Source: an uncultured Lachnospiraceae bacterium (GTDB lineage: Bacteria > Bacillota > Clostridia > Lachnospirales > Lachnospiraceae). From it: a stretch of DNA of 52,440 nt. Positions 7,465 through 15,774 of the stretch are shown here, one piece after another. The notes beneath the pieces are model-generated. The model was not told where the DNA came from. It ran no database searches and saw only the letters and a program-made list of their open reading frames with translations. Position numbers and translations under genes: made by a program. The DNA lies in contig CANOVJ010000022.1 in NCBI GenBank assembly GCA_947570615.1, positions 1 through 52,440 on the forward strand, written 5' to 3'. Every line of letters starts with the position of its first letter. Position 1 is the first letter of the stretch.

Positions 7465-8607
7465 ATGCGATACAGGGAGCTTGGAAAAACGGGCCTGATG
7501 GTCAGTGAGATCGGTCTTGGAGGGGAGTGGCTGGAGCGCCATAACACGGAGGAAGTAAAAGAGGTGATCGATGTCTGCGACAGGGAAGGGATCAATATCC
7601 TGGACTGCTGGATGTCGGAGCCAGGCGTGCGCTCCAATATCGGACTGGCGCTGAAGGGCAGGAGAGAGCGGTGGATGATCCAGGGACATATCGGTTCCAC
7701 GTGGGAAAACGGACAGTATGTCAGGACCAGGGAGCTGGAAAAGGTCAGGCCCGCCTTTGAGGATCTGCTGGCAAGGCTGCAGACCGATTACATCGACCTG
7801 GGGATGATCCACTATATTGACGATGTGCAGGAGTTTGAGCAGGTTACAGGCGGAGAATTTATGGAGTATGTGCGGCAGCTCAAAAGGGAGGGCGTTATCC
7901 GGCATATCGGCATGAGCACCCACAATCCGGATACGGCCAGAATGGCCGCCTGCCAGGGGGAGATTGAGATGATCCTGTTCAGCGTGAATCCGGCCTTCGA
8001 CATGCTTCCCCCCGTCAGCAATATCGACGAATATTTTGCGGAGCAGTACGATGAAAGGCTGGGAGGGATCGCGCCGGAGCGGGAGGAGCTCTATAAGCTC
8101 TGTGAGCAGAACGGCGTGGGCATCACGGTGATGAAGGGGTATGCCGGAGGACGGCTCTTCGATCCGGAACGCTCGCCCTTTGGAGTGGCTCTTTCGCCGG
8201 TACAGTGTCTGCACTATGCCCTGACCAGGCCGGCGGTGGCTTCGGTGATGGTGGGATTTGACACGCCGCAGCATGTGTACGACGCTGTGGCCTACGAGAC
8301 GGCAACGGAGGAGGAAAAGGATTATGCCAGCGTTCTGGCGTCGGCCCCCAGCCATGCGTTTTCCACAGGACAGTGTACATACTGCGGGCACTGCGCGCCC
8401 TGCCCCGCCAGGATCGATATCGCCATGGTGAACAAGCTGTACGATCTGGCCGTCATGCACAGTCAGGTTCCGGCAACGGTCCGGGCCCACTACGAGGCGC
8501 TTCGCGCCAACGCGTCGGACTGCATCGGATGTAGGACCTGCGAGGGCAGATGTCCTTTTCATGTGCCTGTGGCGGAGCGGATGCAGAAGGCCAGAGAACT
8601 GTTTTGA
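7465..8607 (+). CDS. Aldo/keto reductase with C-terminal 2x[4Fe-4S] ferredoxin module
   Basis: A 380-residue protein. Residues 1-290 form an aldo/keto reductase barrel ('LGKTGLMVSEIGLGG', 'LQTDYIDLGMIHYID', 'VIRHIGMSTHNP'). Residues 299-380 carry two four-cysteine clusters: C304, C307, C310, C313, and C353, C356, C359, C363, each followed by proline, as in bacterial 2x[4Fe-4S] ferredoxins. It probably passes electrons between NAD(P)H or a reduced partner and an organic substrate. Odd point: in the canonical tetrad the Asp (here D47) and the His of 'MIHY' are kept. The Tyr five residues after Asp is Glu52, and the Lys position in 'MIQGHIG' appears to be His75. So a standard carbonyl reductase mechanism is doubtful. 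It is followed 43 bases later by a polyol dehydrogenase with its own ribosome site, and the two may share a transcript. Confidence 0.85.
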   Translation: MRYRELGKTGLMVSEIGLGGEWLERHNTEEVKEVIDVCDREGINILDCWMSEPGVRSNIGLALKGRRERWMIQGHIGSTWENGQYVRTRELEKVRPAFEDLLARLQTDYIDLGMIHYIDDVQEFEQVTGGEFMEYVRQLKREGVIRHIGMSTHNPDTARMAACQGEIEMILFSVNPAFDMLPPVSNIDEYFAEQYDERLGGIAPEREELYKLCEQNGVGITVMKGYAGGRLFDPERSPFGVALSPVQCLHYALTRPAVASVMVGFDTPQHVYDAVAYETATEEEKDYASVLASAPSHAFSTGQCTYCGHCAPCPARIDIAMVNKLYDLAVMHSQVPATVRAHYEALRANASDCIGCRTCEGRCPFHVPVAERMQKARELF

Positions 8608-8650
8608 GGAGGGTGCGGGGCTGCCTGTTTGCTGAGAAAGGAGACTGACA

Positions 8651-9709
8651 ATGGAAGGAACCATGAAAACTGCGGTTATGACGGGAATCGGAAGGATGGG
8701 CCTGGAGGAGCGTCCGATCCCGGCGGTAAAGGATAACGAGGTGCTGGTAAAGCTTGAGTATGTGGGTATCTGCGGAAGCGATCTGCACTACTATGAGTCC
8801 GGGGCCATTGGGGATTATGTGGTAGAGCCGCCCTTTGTGCTGGGCCATGAGCCCGGGGGAACGGTGGTGGAGGTGGGAAAGGATGTGCATCATCTGAAGG
8901 CGGGGGACCGGGTGGCCCTGGAGCCGGGCAAAACCTGCGGACACTGTGAATTCTGCAAGACGGGACGCTACAATCTCTGCCCGGATGTGGTGTTCTTTGC
9001 CACCCCGCCGGTGGACGGCGTATTTCAGGAGTATGTGGCCCATGAGGCGGATCTGTGCTTTAAGCTGCCGGACAATGTGAGCACTCTGGAGGGCGCGCTC
9101 ATCGAGCCCCTGGCGGTGGGCTTCCACGCGGCCATGCAGGGCGGCGCACGGGCGGGGCAGACGGCCGTGGTGATGGGATCGGGGTGTATCGGCCTGGTAA
9201 CCATGATGGCCTTAAAGGCAATGGGCGTGTCACGGGTCTATGTGGCGGATCTGATGGAAAAGCGTCTGCAGAAGGCCCTGGAGCTGGGAGCGGACGGCGT
9301 GATCCATGCCGGAGAGCAGGACGTGGTGGCGGAGGTGAGAAGACTTACGGGCGGGAAGGGCTGTGACCTGGCCATCGAGACCGCAGGGACCCAGACCACC
9401 ACGGCTCAGACCATCCATATGACGAAAAAGGGCGCAACCATCGTTCTGGTGGGCTATGGCAAAAGCGGGGAGATGACCCTGCCCATGAGCCTTGCGCTGG
9501 ATAAGGAGCTGACCTTTAAGACCGTGTTCCGCTACCGCCACATCTACCCTATGGCCATCGAGGCGGTCGCTGCCGGAAAGGTGAACCTGAAAGGGATCGT
9601 GACCGACATTTTCGAGCTGGACGAGGCGCAGAAGGCTATGGATTACAGCGTACACAACAAGGCGGATATTGTGAAGGCCGTGATCCGTATCGGAGGAGAA
9701 CAGGGCTGA
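8651..9709 (+). CDS. Zinc-dependent polyol (sorbitol/xylitol-type) dehydrogenase
   Basis: A 352-residue medium-chain dehydrogenase. Catalytic zinc ligands Cys41 ('GICGSDLH') and His66-Glu67 ('LGHEPGG') are present, as are all four structural zinc cysteines: C96, C99, C102, C110. The nucleotide fold shows 'VVMGSGCIGLV' followed by 'VYVADLMEKRL', where the acidic residue after the second strand favours NAD+ over NADP+. 'LEGALIEPLAVGFHAA' is typical of sorbitol, xylitol and L-iditol dehydrogenases. It would oxidise a sugar alcohol to a ketose in the cytoplasm. Ribosome site GAAAGGAG lies 8 bases before the ATG. Its position between a reductase and a GH127 arabinofuranosidase suggests a role in pentose or pentitol metabolism, but this is inference. 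Confidence 0.88.
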   Translation: MEGTMKTAVMTGIGRMGLEERPIPAVKDNEVLVKLEYVGICGSDLHYYESGAIGDYVVEPPFVLGHEPGGTVVEVGKDVHHLKAGDRVALEPGKTCGHCEFCKTGRYNLCPDVVFFATPPVDGVFQEYVAHEADLCFKLPDNVSTLEGALIEPLAVGFHAAMQGGARAGQTAVVMGSGCIGLVTMMALKAMGVSRVYVADLMEKRLQKALELGADGVIHAGEQDVVAEVRRLTGGKGCDLAIETAGTQTTTAQTIHMTKKGATIVLVGYGKSGEMTLPMSLALDKELTFKTVFRYRHIYPMAIEAVAAGKVNLKGIVTDIFELDEAQKAMDYSVHNKADIVKAVIRIGGEQG

Positions 9710-9741
9710 GGGGGCACAGAGTCCCCTCCTCTGATTTGAGA

Positions 9742-9757
9742 GCCGCCTGTGGGCGGC
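9742..9757. repeat. Palindromic leader element, copy 1
   Basis: GCCGCCTGTGGGCGGC, a near-perfect palindrome (7-bp arms), preceded by TGATTTG and AGA. It lies just upstream of the GH127 start. The same arrangement occurs at 43735-43750 before the GH4 gene. It may be an RNA hairpin near the ribosome site or a shared operator. Confidence 0.6.
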
Positions 9758-9772
9758 AGCAGGGAGGCTGCA

Positions 9773-11614
9773 ATGAGGAAAGAAAAATACAGACGGCTCA
9801 CCGCCAGGCAGATCAGACCGCAGGGGTGGCTGAAAAGACAGCTTGAGATCCAGGCCCGGGGGCTGTCAGGGCATCTGGATCTGGTATGGCCGGATATCCG
9901 GGAGAGCAGATGGATCGGGGGCGATAAGGACGGCTGGGAAAGGGTTCCCTACTGGCTGGACGGATTTATCCCGCTGGCCTTTCTGCTGGACGACGAAGAG
10001 CTGAAGGGCCGTGCGAAAAGATATGTGGACGCCATCCTTGCAGGGCAGGATGAGGACGGCTGGATCTGTCCCTGTACAGAGCAGGAAAGGGGCGGCTATG
10101 ACGTCTGGCCGGCCTTTCTGATCTGTAAGGTGCTGGTACTGTACGAGGAATGTACGGGGGATGAGCGGATTGAGGAGGCGGTTTACCGGGCCATGAAGCA
10201 GCTTCTCTCCCATATCAGTGTCCATACCCTCTTTGGCTGGGCCGCGGCCAGATGGTATGAATGCCTGATCCCGCTCTGGTGGCTGTATGAGCGAAGGCCC
10301 CGGGAGTGGATGCAGGATCTGGCGGTTTTGCTGGAGGCGGAGGGAATCGACTATGAAAAGCTCTATGACAGATTTGATTTTGCCCGGCCGGGGGTGAACA
10401 GATACTGGACCCAGATCAACCATGTGGTCAATACGGCCATGGCGCTGAAAAGCAGAGCGCTCATGTCCCGGATGACAGGGGAGGATCCCGACGCCTTCGC
10501 CCTTCACATGTATCGGACGCTGATGAAGCACAACAGCATGGTCACAGGCCATTTCACAGGGGACGAGTGCCTCTCCGGGGACGGGGCCACCCAGGGGAGC
10601 GAATGCTGCAGCGTGGCGGAGGCCATGTATTCTTATGAGGTGCTCCTTGCACAGAGCGGAAACGGCTTCTGGGGGGATCTTCTGGAGAAGGAGGCCTTCA
10701 ACTCTCTCCCGGCGACCACCACGGCGGATATGTGGGCTCATCAGTATGTTCAGATGACCAACCAGATCAGCGCCAGGAAATACCCGGAGGAGTCCATCCC
10801 CTTCAATTCCAATAACGGGGAGGCCAACATGTTTGGACTCGAGCCCCATTTTGGCTGTTGTACGGCCAATTTTAATCAGGCCTGGCCCAAATTCGTCCTC
10901 TCCTCCATCATGGAGTGCGACCAGGGGCTGGCAGTCAATCTGCTGACGCCTTTCAGTGCGCAGACGGTGCGGGAAGGAAAGAGAATCAATGTGCGCGTCA
11001 GATCAGAGTACCCCTTCCGTGACGACGCAGTTCTGGAGGTGACGGCGGATGAGGCTGTGGAGCTGGAGATTTCCGTCCGGATTCCGGGCTTTGTGAAAAG
11101 CGCCAGCGTGGACGGAGAAAAAGCCCGTCCCGGAAGCTATTTTGTCATACGGCGGCGCTGGGAGGGGACAGTGCGGCTTCCCATCACACTGAACATGGAA
11201 GGGGAGCTTGTGGACCGGCCCGGAGGCGGGAAGGCGTATGTCCGCGGCCCGCTGGTATTCTCCCTGCCGGTGCGCGCGAAAGTGCGCAGGCTGGAATACG
11301 TCAGGGACGGGGTTGAGCGAAAGTTTCCCTACTGTGACTATGAGATGCTCCCGGACTCCCCGTGGAACTATGGGTTCTGTTCCCGGCGCTTTGAGCCGGA
11401 GTTGGGAGAGATTGGTGAATATCCCTTTTCTCCCGAAAATCCGCCTCTTCGGATAAAAACCAGAATGGTTCCCGTGGCATGGGAGGAAAAGGACGGAATC
11501 TGCGGGGCCGTTCCGGAGCAGGCCGCCGCTCTGGGAGAGCCACAGGAAATCTTTTTACAGCCCTACGGCTGTACGGATCTTCGCATGACGGAAATGCCCT
11601 TTGTGGAAATATGA
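9773..11614 (+). CDS. GH127-family beta-L-arabinofuranosidase-like hydrolase
   Basis: A 613-residue cytoplasmic protein (no signal peptide) of the GH127/DUF1680 family: an (alpha/alpha)6 barrel followed by beta domains. The zinc-cysteine catalytic site is recognisable: Glu277 with Cys278/Cys279 in 'GSECCSVAEAM', and Cys362-Cys363 in 'FGCCTANFNQ'. In characterised HypBA1 the equivalent of one CC cysteine is the nucleophile and the others bind zinc. 'YWTQINHVVNTAMALK' and 'LEKEAFNSLPA' are also family blocks. I chose the ATG at 9773, six bases after GGGAGG; the upstream ATG-like position at 9749 lies in the palindromic element. Likely substrate is an L-arabinofuranoside or a related beta-linked sugar. 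The TetR gene follows 29 bases downstream. Confidence 0.88.
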   Translation: MRKEKYRRLTARQIRPQGWLKRQLEIQARGLSGHLDLVWPDIRESRWIGGDKDGWERVPYWLDGFIPLAFLLDDEELKGRAKRYVDAILAGQDEDGWICPCTEQERGGYDVWPAFLICKVLVLYEECTGDERIEEAVYRAMKQLLSHISVHTLFGWAAARWYECLIPLWWLYERRPREWMQDLAVLLEAEGIDYEKLYDRFDFARPGVNRYWTQINHVVNTAMALKSRALMSRMTGEDPDAFALHMYRTLMKHNSMVTGHFTGDECLSGDGATQGSECCSVAEAMYSYEVLLAQSGNGFWGDLLEKEAFNSLPATTTADMWAHQYVQMTNQISARKYPEESIPFNSNNGEANMFGLEPHFGCCTANFNQAWPKFVLSSIMECDQGLAVNLLTPFSAQTVREGKRINVRVRSEYPFRDDAVLEVTADEAVELEISVRIPGFVKSASVDGEKARPGSYFVIRRRWEGTVRLPITLNMEGELVDRPGGGKAYVRGPLVFSLPVRAKVRRLEYVRDGVERKFPYCDYEMLPDSPWNYGFCSRRFEPELGEIGEYPFSPENPPLRIKTRMVPVAWEEKDGICGAVPEQAAALGEPQEIFLQPYGCTDLRMTEMPFVEI

Positions 11615-11643
11615 GGGATGGGACGAAGGAGGCAGGCGAATAG

Positions 11644-12201
11644 ATGAACACGACAAAATCTGCGCTGGAGGCGTCCCTGAAAAAGCTCCTCCTGCACAAA
11701 CCCATCGACAAAATCACCATCGCCGACCTGACGGCGGACTGCGGCATCAGCCGGATGTCCTTCTACTATCATTTTAAGGATATCTACGATCTGGCGGAGT
11801 GGGTGTGCGTGGAGGACGGGAAGCGGGCGCTGCAGGGAAAGAAAACCTACGACACCTGGCAGGAGGGAATGCGGCAGATTTTTGAGGCGGTGATGGAGAA
11901 CCGGCCTTTTATCCTCAACATTTACCGGGGCGTGGGAAGGGAGAAGGTGGAGAATTATCTCTATAAGCTCTCCTTCGACCTGATCGCCGCCGTGGTGGAG
12001 GAAAAGTGCGTGGGGACGGAGCTGGCCGCAGAGGATAAGGCGTTTATCGCGGAGTTTTATAAATTTGGCTTTGTGGGGATCATGCTGGACTGGATCGACC
12101 GGGGGATGAAGGACGACTACGGGGAGATCGTAAGGAAGATGAGCCTCACCCTCCACGGAAGTATTACCAGATCCATTTCCAACTTCGAGCAGTCGGCCTG
12201 A
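11644..12201 (+). CDS. TetR/AcrR-family transcriptional regulator
   Basis: A 185-residue regulator. The N-terminal DNA-binding domain has the TetR helix-turn-helix at about residues 23-50 ('ITIADLTADCGISRMSFYYHF'-type sequence, with the conserved YYHFKD). The C-terminal helical domain resembles the TetR_C_7/DhaS-like group found in Firmicutes. It is not of the classical antibiotic-efflux type. It ends upstream of a strong inverted repeat that separates it from the oleate hydratase gene. In gut Firmicutes such regulators often sit beside fatty-acid-modifying genes, so control of the hydratase by fatty acids is a reasonable guess. It starts with ATG at 11644; a GAAGGAGG lies about 10 bases upstream. 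Confidence 0.82.
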   Translation: MNTTKSALEASLKKLLLHKPIDKITIADLTADCGISRMSFYYHFKDIYDLAEWVCVEDGKRALQGKKTYDTWQEGMRQIFEAVMENRPFILNIYRGVGREKVENYLYKLSFDLIAAVVEEKCVGTELAAEDKAFIAEFYKFGFVGIMLDWIDRGMKDDYGEIVRKMSLTLHGSITRSISNFEQSA

Positions 12202-12233
12202 CCGGACGGCGTGCAGGACAGACGACTTTTTAT

Positions 12234-12278
12234 CAAAAGAGGCGGAATGATTAAATTTTTATCATTCCGCCTCTTTTG
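12234..12278. terminator. Strong terminator hairpin between TetR and oleate hydratase genes
   Basis: A perfect 18-bp stem (12234-12251 with 12261-12278) around a 9-base loop. The right arm ends in CTCTTTTG and the left begins CAAAAGAG, so it could stop transcription from either side. Confidence 0.85.
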
Positions 12279-12357
12279 TAAGTGGAAAACAGCCTTTCAA
12301 AGGGATAGGATAGCACCATAGCAAATAACAAAACCAGATGGAAAGGCGGTATGACAT

Positions 12358-14358
12358 ATGGCAGACAAAAAAAGCGTAGGACTTGGAATAGCGGTGCTGG
12401 CGGCAGGCGCGGGGGCGGCGGCCGTGGCGGCGAGGAATCACAAAAAGGCGGCAGGCGAGGGCGACACAGGCAAAGCCTTCCGTGAGAAAATTTCCGGTGG
12501 AACGATCTCCACGGAAAATCCCTACCGCAACACAGAGATCGGCAGGAACGAAAAGAACAGCAGGGGGATCTGCTACACCAACGGCAACTTCGAGGCCTTT
12601 GCAAGGCCCTTGAAGCCGGAAGGGGTGGAGGAGAAGAACGCCTACCTGGTGGGGAGCGGACTGGCGTCTCTGGCGGCGGCGTGCTTTCTGGTGAGGGACG
12701 GACAGATGCCCGGCTCCCACATCCATATTCTGGAGGCCATGGACATTGCAGGGGGAGCCTGCGACGGGATCTACGATGCCACCAGAGGCTACGTGATGCG
12801 GGGCGGCCGCGAGATGGAAAACCACTTCGAGTGCCTCTGGGATCTGTTCCGCAGCATCCCTTCCCTGGAGATCCCCGGAGCGTCGGTGCTGGATGAGTTT
12901 TACTGGCTGAATAAGGAGGATCCCAACTTTTCCCTGTGCCGGGCCACGAAGGAGCAGGGAAAGGACGCCCACACGGACGGCAGATTTAACTTAAGCCAGA
13001 AGGGCTGTATGGAGATCATGAAGCTGTTCATGACCAGGGACGAGGATCTCTATGACAAAACCATCGAGGACGTGTTCGACGAGGAAGTCTTTGACTCCAC
13101 CTTCTGGCTCTACTGGCGGACCATGTTTGCCTTTGAGAACTGGCACAGCGCACTGGAGATGAAGCTGTATTTCCAGCGCTTTATCCATCATATCGCGGGA
13201 CTGCCGGATTTCAGCGCGCTGAAATTCACCAGATACAATCAATATGAATCCCTGATCCTTCCCATGCAGAGATACCTGGAGGAGGCGGGAGTGGACTTCC
13301 GGTTCAACACGGAGGTGACCAACGTGATCTTCGAGAGGGAAAACGGCAAAAAGATAGCCAGAACCATTGAGTGCAGGGTAAAGGGCGTGGAAAAGGGGAT
13401 CATGCTCACCGAGAATGATCTGGTGTTTGTGACCAACGGAAGCTGCACCGAGGGAACCGTGTACGGCGATCAGAACCATGCCCCCAACGGGGACGCAGAG
13501 GTGCGCACCAGCGGCTGCTGGAGCCTGTGGAAAAATATCGCCAGACAGGATCCGTGCTTCGGGCATCCCGAAAAGTTCTGTTCCGATATTGCGAAGACCA
13601 ACTGGGAATCCGCAACCGTCACCACGCTGGATGATAAGATCCTTCCTTATATTACGGAGATCTGCAAGCGCGATCCAAAGAGCGGCAGGGTAGTCACCGG
13701 AGGCATCGTGAGCTGTCAGGATTCCTCCTGGCTCATGAGTTGGACCATCAACCGGCAGGGACAGTTTAAGGAGCAGGATCCGGATAAGGTCTGCGTCTGG
13801 GTGTACGGCCTGTTCACGGACGTTCCCGGGGATTTCGTGAAAAAGCCCATGCGGGAGTGTACCGGCAGGGAGATCACCGAGGAATGGCTCTACCATCTGG
13901 GCGTTCCGGCAGAGGAGATCCCGGAGCTGGCGGAGCACAGCGCGGTCTGCGTTCCCACCATGATGCCCTATATCACCGCCTTTTTCATGCCCAGGACAAA
14001 GGGAGATCGTCCTGACGTGATTCCGGACGGGTGTGTGAACTTCGCCTTCCTGGGACAGTTTGCAGAGACGCCCAGAGATACGGTTTTCACCACCGAATAC
14101 TCGGTGCGTACCGCCATGGAGGCGGTGTACGGTCTGCTCGGCGTGGACAGAGGCGTGCCGGAGGTGTGGGGGAGCGTCTATGACATCAGAGAGCTTCTTT
14201 CCAGTAGCGTGAAGCTCATGGACGGCAAGTCCCCGCTTGAGATCACACTGCCCGGTCCCTTAAACGCTCTGAAAAAGCCCGTTCTGCGGGTGATCAGAGG
14301 GACCGTGATCGAGAAGGTGCTGCGGGATTATGATGTGATAAAGGAGGGGATGATCTGA
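12358..14358 (+). CDS. ohyA: Oleate hydratase with N-terminal hydrophobic segment
   Basis: A 666-residue FAD-dependent fatty-acid double-bond hydratase, converting oleate and linoleate to 10-hydroxy acids; in gut bacteria this detoxifies unsaturated fatty acids. The FAD-binding segment 'YLVGSGLASLAAACFLVRDG' lies around residues 96-115. 'RGGREMENHFECLWDLF' contains the conserved glutamate implicated in catalysis. 'PVLRPNN'-like blocks are represented by 'YNQYESLILPMQRYL', and 'FLGQFAETPRDTVFTTEYSVRTA' is the family C-terminal signature. Unusual: about 85 extra residues precede the homologous part, beginning with a hydrophobic, Ala/Gly-rich stretch (residues 7-26) that may anchor the enzyme to the membrane. 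A ribosome site AAAGGCGG lies 10 bases upstream. It is preceded by a strong terminator, so it has its own promoter. Confidence 0.93.
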   Translation: MADKKSVGLGIAVLAAGAGAAAVAARNHKKAAGEGDTGKAFREKISGGTISTENPYRNTEIGRNEKNSRGICYTNGNFEAFARPLKPEGVEEKNAYLVGSGLASLAAACFLVRDGQMPGSHIHILEAMDIAGGACDGIYDATRGYVMRGGREMENHFECLWDLFRSIPSLEIPGASVLDEFYWLNKEDPNFSLCRATKEQGKDAHTDGRFNLSQKGCMEIMKLFMTRDEDLYDKTIEDVFDEEVFDSTFWLYWRTMFAFENWHSALEMKLYFQRFIHHIAGLPDFSALKFTRYNQYESLILPMQRYLEEAGVDFRFNTEVTNVIFERENGKKIARTIECRVKGVEKGIMLTENDLVFVTNGSCTEGTVYGDQNHAPNGDAEVRTSGCWSLWKNIARQDPCFGHPEKFCSDIAKTNWESATVTTLDDKILPYITEICKRDPKSGRVVTGGIVSCQDSSWLMSWTINRQGQFKEQDPDKVCVWVYGLFTDVPGDFVKKPMRECTGREITEEWLYHLGVPAEEIPELAEHSAVCVPTMMPYITAFFMPRTKGDRPDVIPDGCVNFAFLGQFAETPRDTVFTTEYSVRTAMEAVYGLLGVDRGVPEVWGSVYDIRELLSSSVKLMDGKSPLEITLPGPLNALKKPVLRVIRGTVIEKVLRDYDVIKEGMI

Positions 14359-14376
14359 ACATTTCCCGTAAACCTT

Positions 14377-15741
14377 TCATTCCGTAAGCTGCAAATCCAG
14401 CCCCGCCAGCCTTCTCCACTTTCCTCCGGCATAGCGCAGAAGAAAGCATATTACCCGGCAGATCCAGTCCAGAACCATGGCGATCCACACCCCGATGGCC
14501 CCATAGCCCAGGCGCACGCCGATCAGATAGCTGAATCCGATCCGGAAAAGAAACATCGAGACAATGGAAACCACCATGGTATAGCGCACATCGTTGCAGG
14601 CCCGGAGCATGTTGGGGAAGGTGAAGGACAGGGGCCAAAGAGCGCAGGCGCATCCGTTGTGGATGAAAATCAGCGTCCGGGCCAGACGGGTGGTTTCCTC
14701 ACTCAGCCCGTACAGCGCCAGGATCCAGTTCAGATTCAGAAAGACGACCACGTTTAAAATAACGGTGGGAATATAGGTGATGAGCAGAAGCCTTCGGGTA
14801 TAGAAACGGATCTGCTTTTCATCGCCCGCGCCTACGCACTGGCCGATCACCGTGATCATGGCCAGGTTGACGGCGTTGCCGATGATAATGCCCACGCTGT
14901 CCAGGTTGTTGGCCACGCCGTTGGCGGCAATCTGAACCGTACCGAAGCCGGAGATGATGCTGACCACCAGCACCCGGCCCAACTGAAAGATCCCGTTTTC
15001 CACGCCGCTGGGAATACCGATGTAGAGAATCTTTTTCACTGTTTTCAGGTCCGGGCGGAAAGGACCTTTCAGAAAGCAGATCTCCAGCTCCGGATTGCGC
15101 AGGAGAACATAGAGCACGATACTTCCCACGGCACGGGAGATCAGGGAGGGGATCGCCACCCCCGCCGTTCCCATGTGCAGACCAAAGATACACACGGCGT
15201 TGCCCGCCACATTGATCAGGTTGATCAGAATGGAGACCTTCAGGGTGATCTGCGAATTTCCCATGGAGCGGAACAGAGCCGCACAGGCATTGTACACTGC
15301 CAGAAAGGGGAAAGAAAAGGCGGATATGGTCAGATAGATCAGCGCGCTTTCCATCACGTCCGCCTCAATGCGCCCGAAAAACAGCCGCAGCATGGGACGT
15401 CTGACCAGCACCGTCAGCGCGCCCAGCGTCACGCCGGCAAAGATCACCGTATACAGAAGCTGGACGGCGGATTTGCGGGCCTCGTCCCTGCGCCTGGCGC
15501 CCAGAAACTGGGAGGTGACCACCGCGCCGCCGGTTGCCAGCGCCGCCATGATGTTGAACATCAGGATATTGATCATATCCACCAGCGAGACGCCGGAGAC
15601 GGCGGCCTCCCCCACGGAGGAGATCATCATGGTGTCCGCCATGCCCACCGTGATGGCCAGCGCCTGCTCAAAAATCAGCGGTATGATCAGTTTTCGTAAA
15701 TCCCTTCCGGAAAATAATTGTTTTGTGGTTTCCTGATTCAT
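14377..15741 (-). CDS. MATE family efflux transporter (upstream half of family: DinF/NorM-like)
   Basis: A 454-residue integral membrane protein with about 12 hydrophobic segments in two similar halves, the fold of MATE multidrug/Na+ or H+ antiporters. Typical blocks: 'VGMADTMMISSVGEAAVSGVSLVD', 'VTSQFLGARRRDEARKSA', 'RSMGNSQITLKVSILINLINVAGNAV', 'AANGVANNLDSVGIIIGNAVNLAMITVIGQCVGAG'. It likely exports an amphipathic compound. It is read on the minus strand, with GAGGG five bases before the ATG at 15741, and starts 33 bases after the stop of a second MATE gene. The two may be co-transcribed and could act as separate or heteromeric pumps. The stop lies 18 bases from the stop of oleate hydratase (convergent). 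Confidence 0.9.
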   Translation of the reverse strand: MNQETTKQLFSGRDLRKLIIPLIFEQALAITVGMADTMMISSVGEAAVSGVSLVDMINILMFNIMAALATGGAVVTSQFLGARRRDEARKSAVQLLYTVIFAGVTLGALTVLVRRPMLRLFFGRIEADVMESALIYLTISAFSFPFLAVYNACAALFRSMGNSQITLKVSILINLINVAGNAVCIFGLHMGTAGVAIPSLISRAVGSIVLYVLLRNPELEICFLKGPFRPDLKTVKKILYIGIPSGVENGIFQLGRVLVVSIISGFGTVQIAANGVANNLDSVGIIIGNAVNLAMITVIGQCVGAGDEKQIRFYTRRLLLITYIPTVILNVVVFLNLNWILALYGLSEETTRLARTLIFIHNGCACALWPLSFTFPNMLRACNDVRYTMVVSIVSMFLFRIGFSYLIGVRLGYGAIGVWIAMVLDWICRVICFLLRYAGGKWRRLAGLDLQLTE

Positions 15742-15774
15742 ATTCCCTCACATTCCGCCGCGTGAACGGCACTT

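Noticed and set aside
7165-8664. A 499-codon frame antisense to the Fe-S aldo/keto reductase.
   Set aside because: Shadow of the real gene; His/Pro/Arg-rich and without homology.
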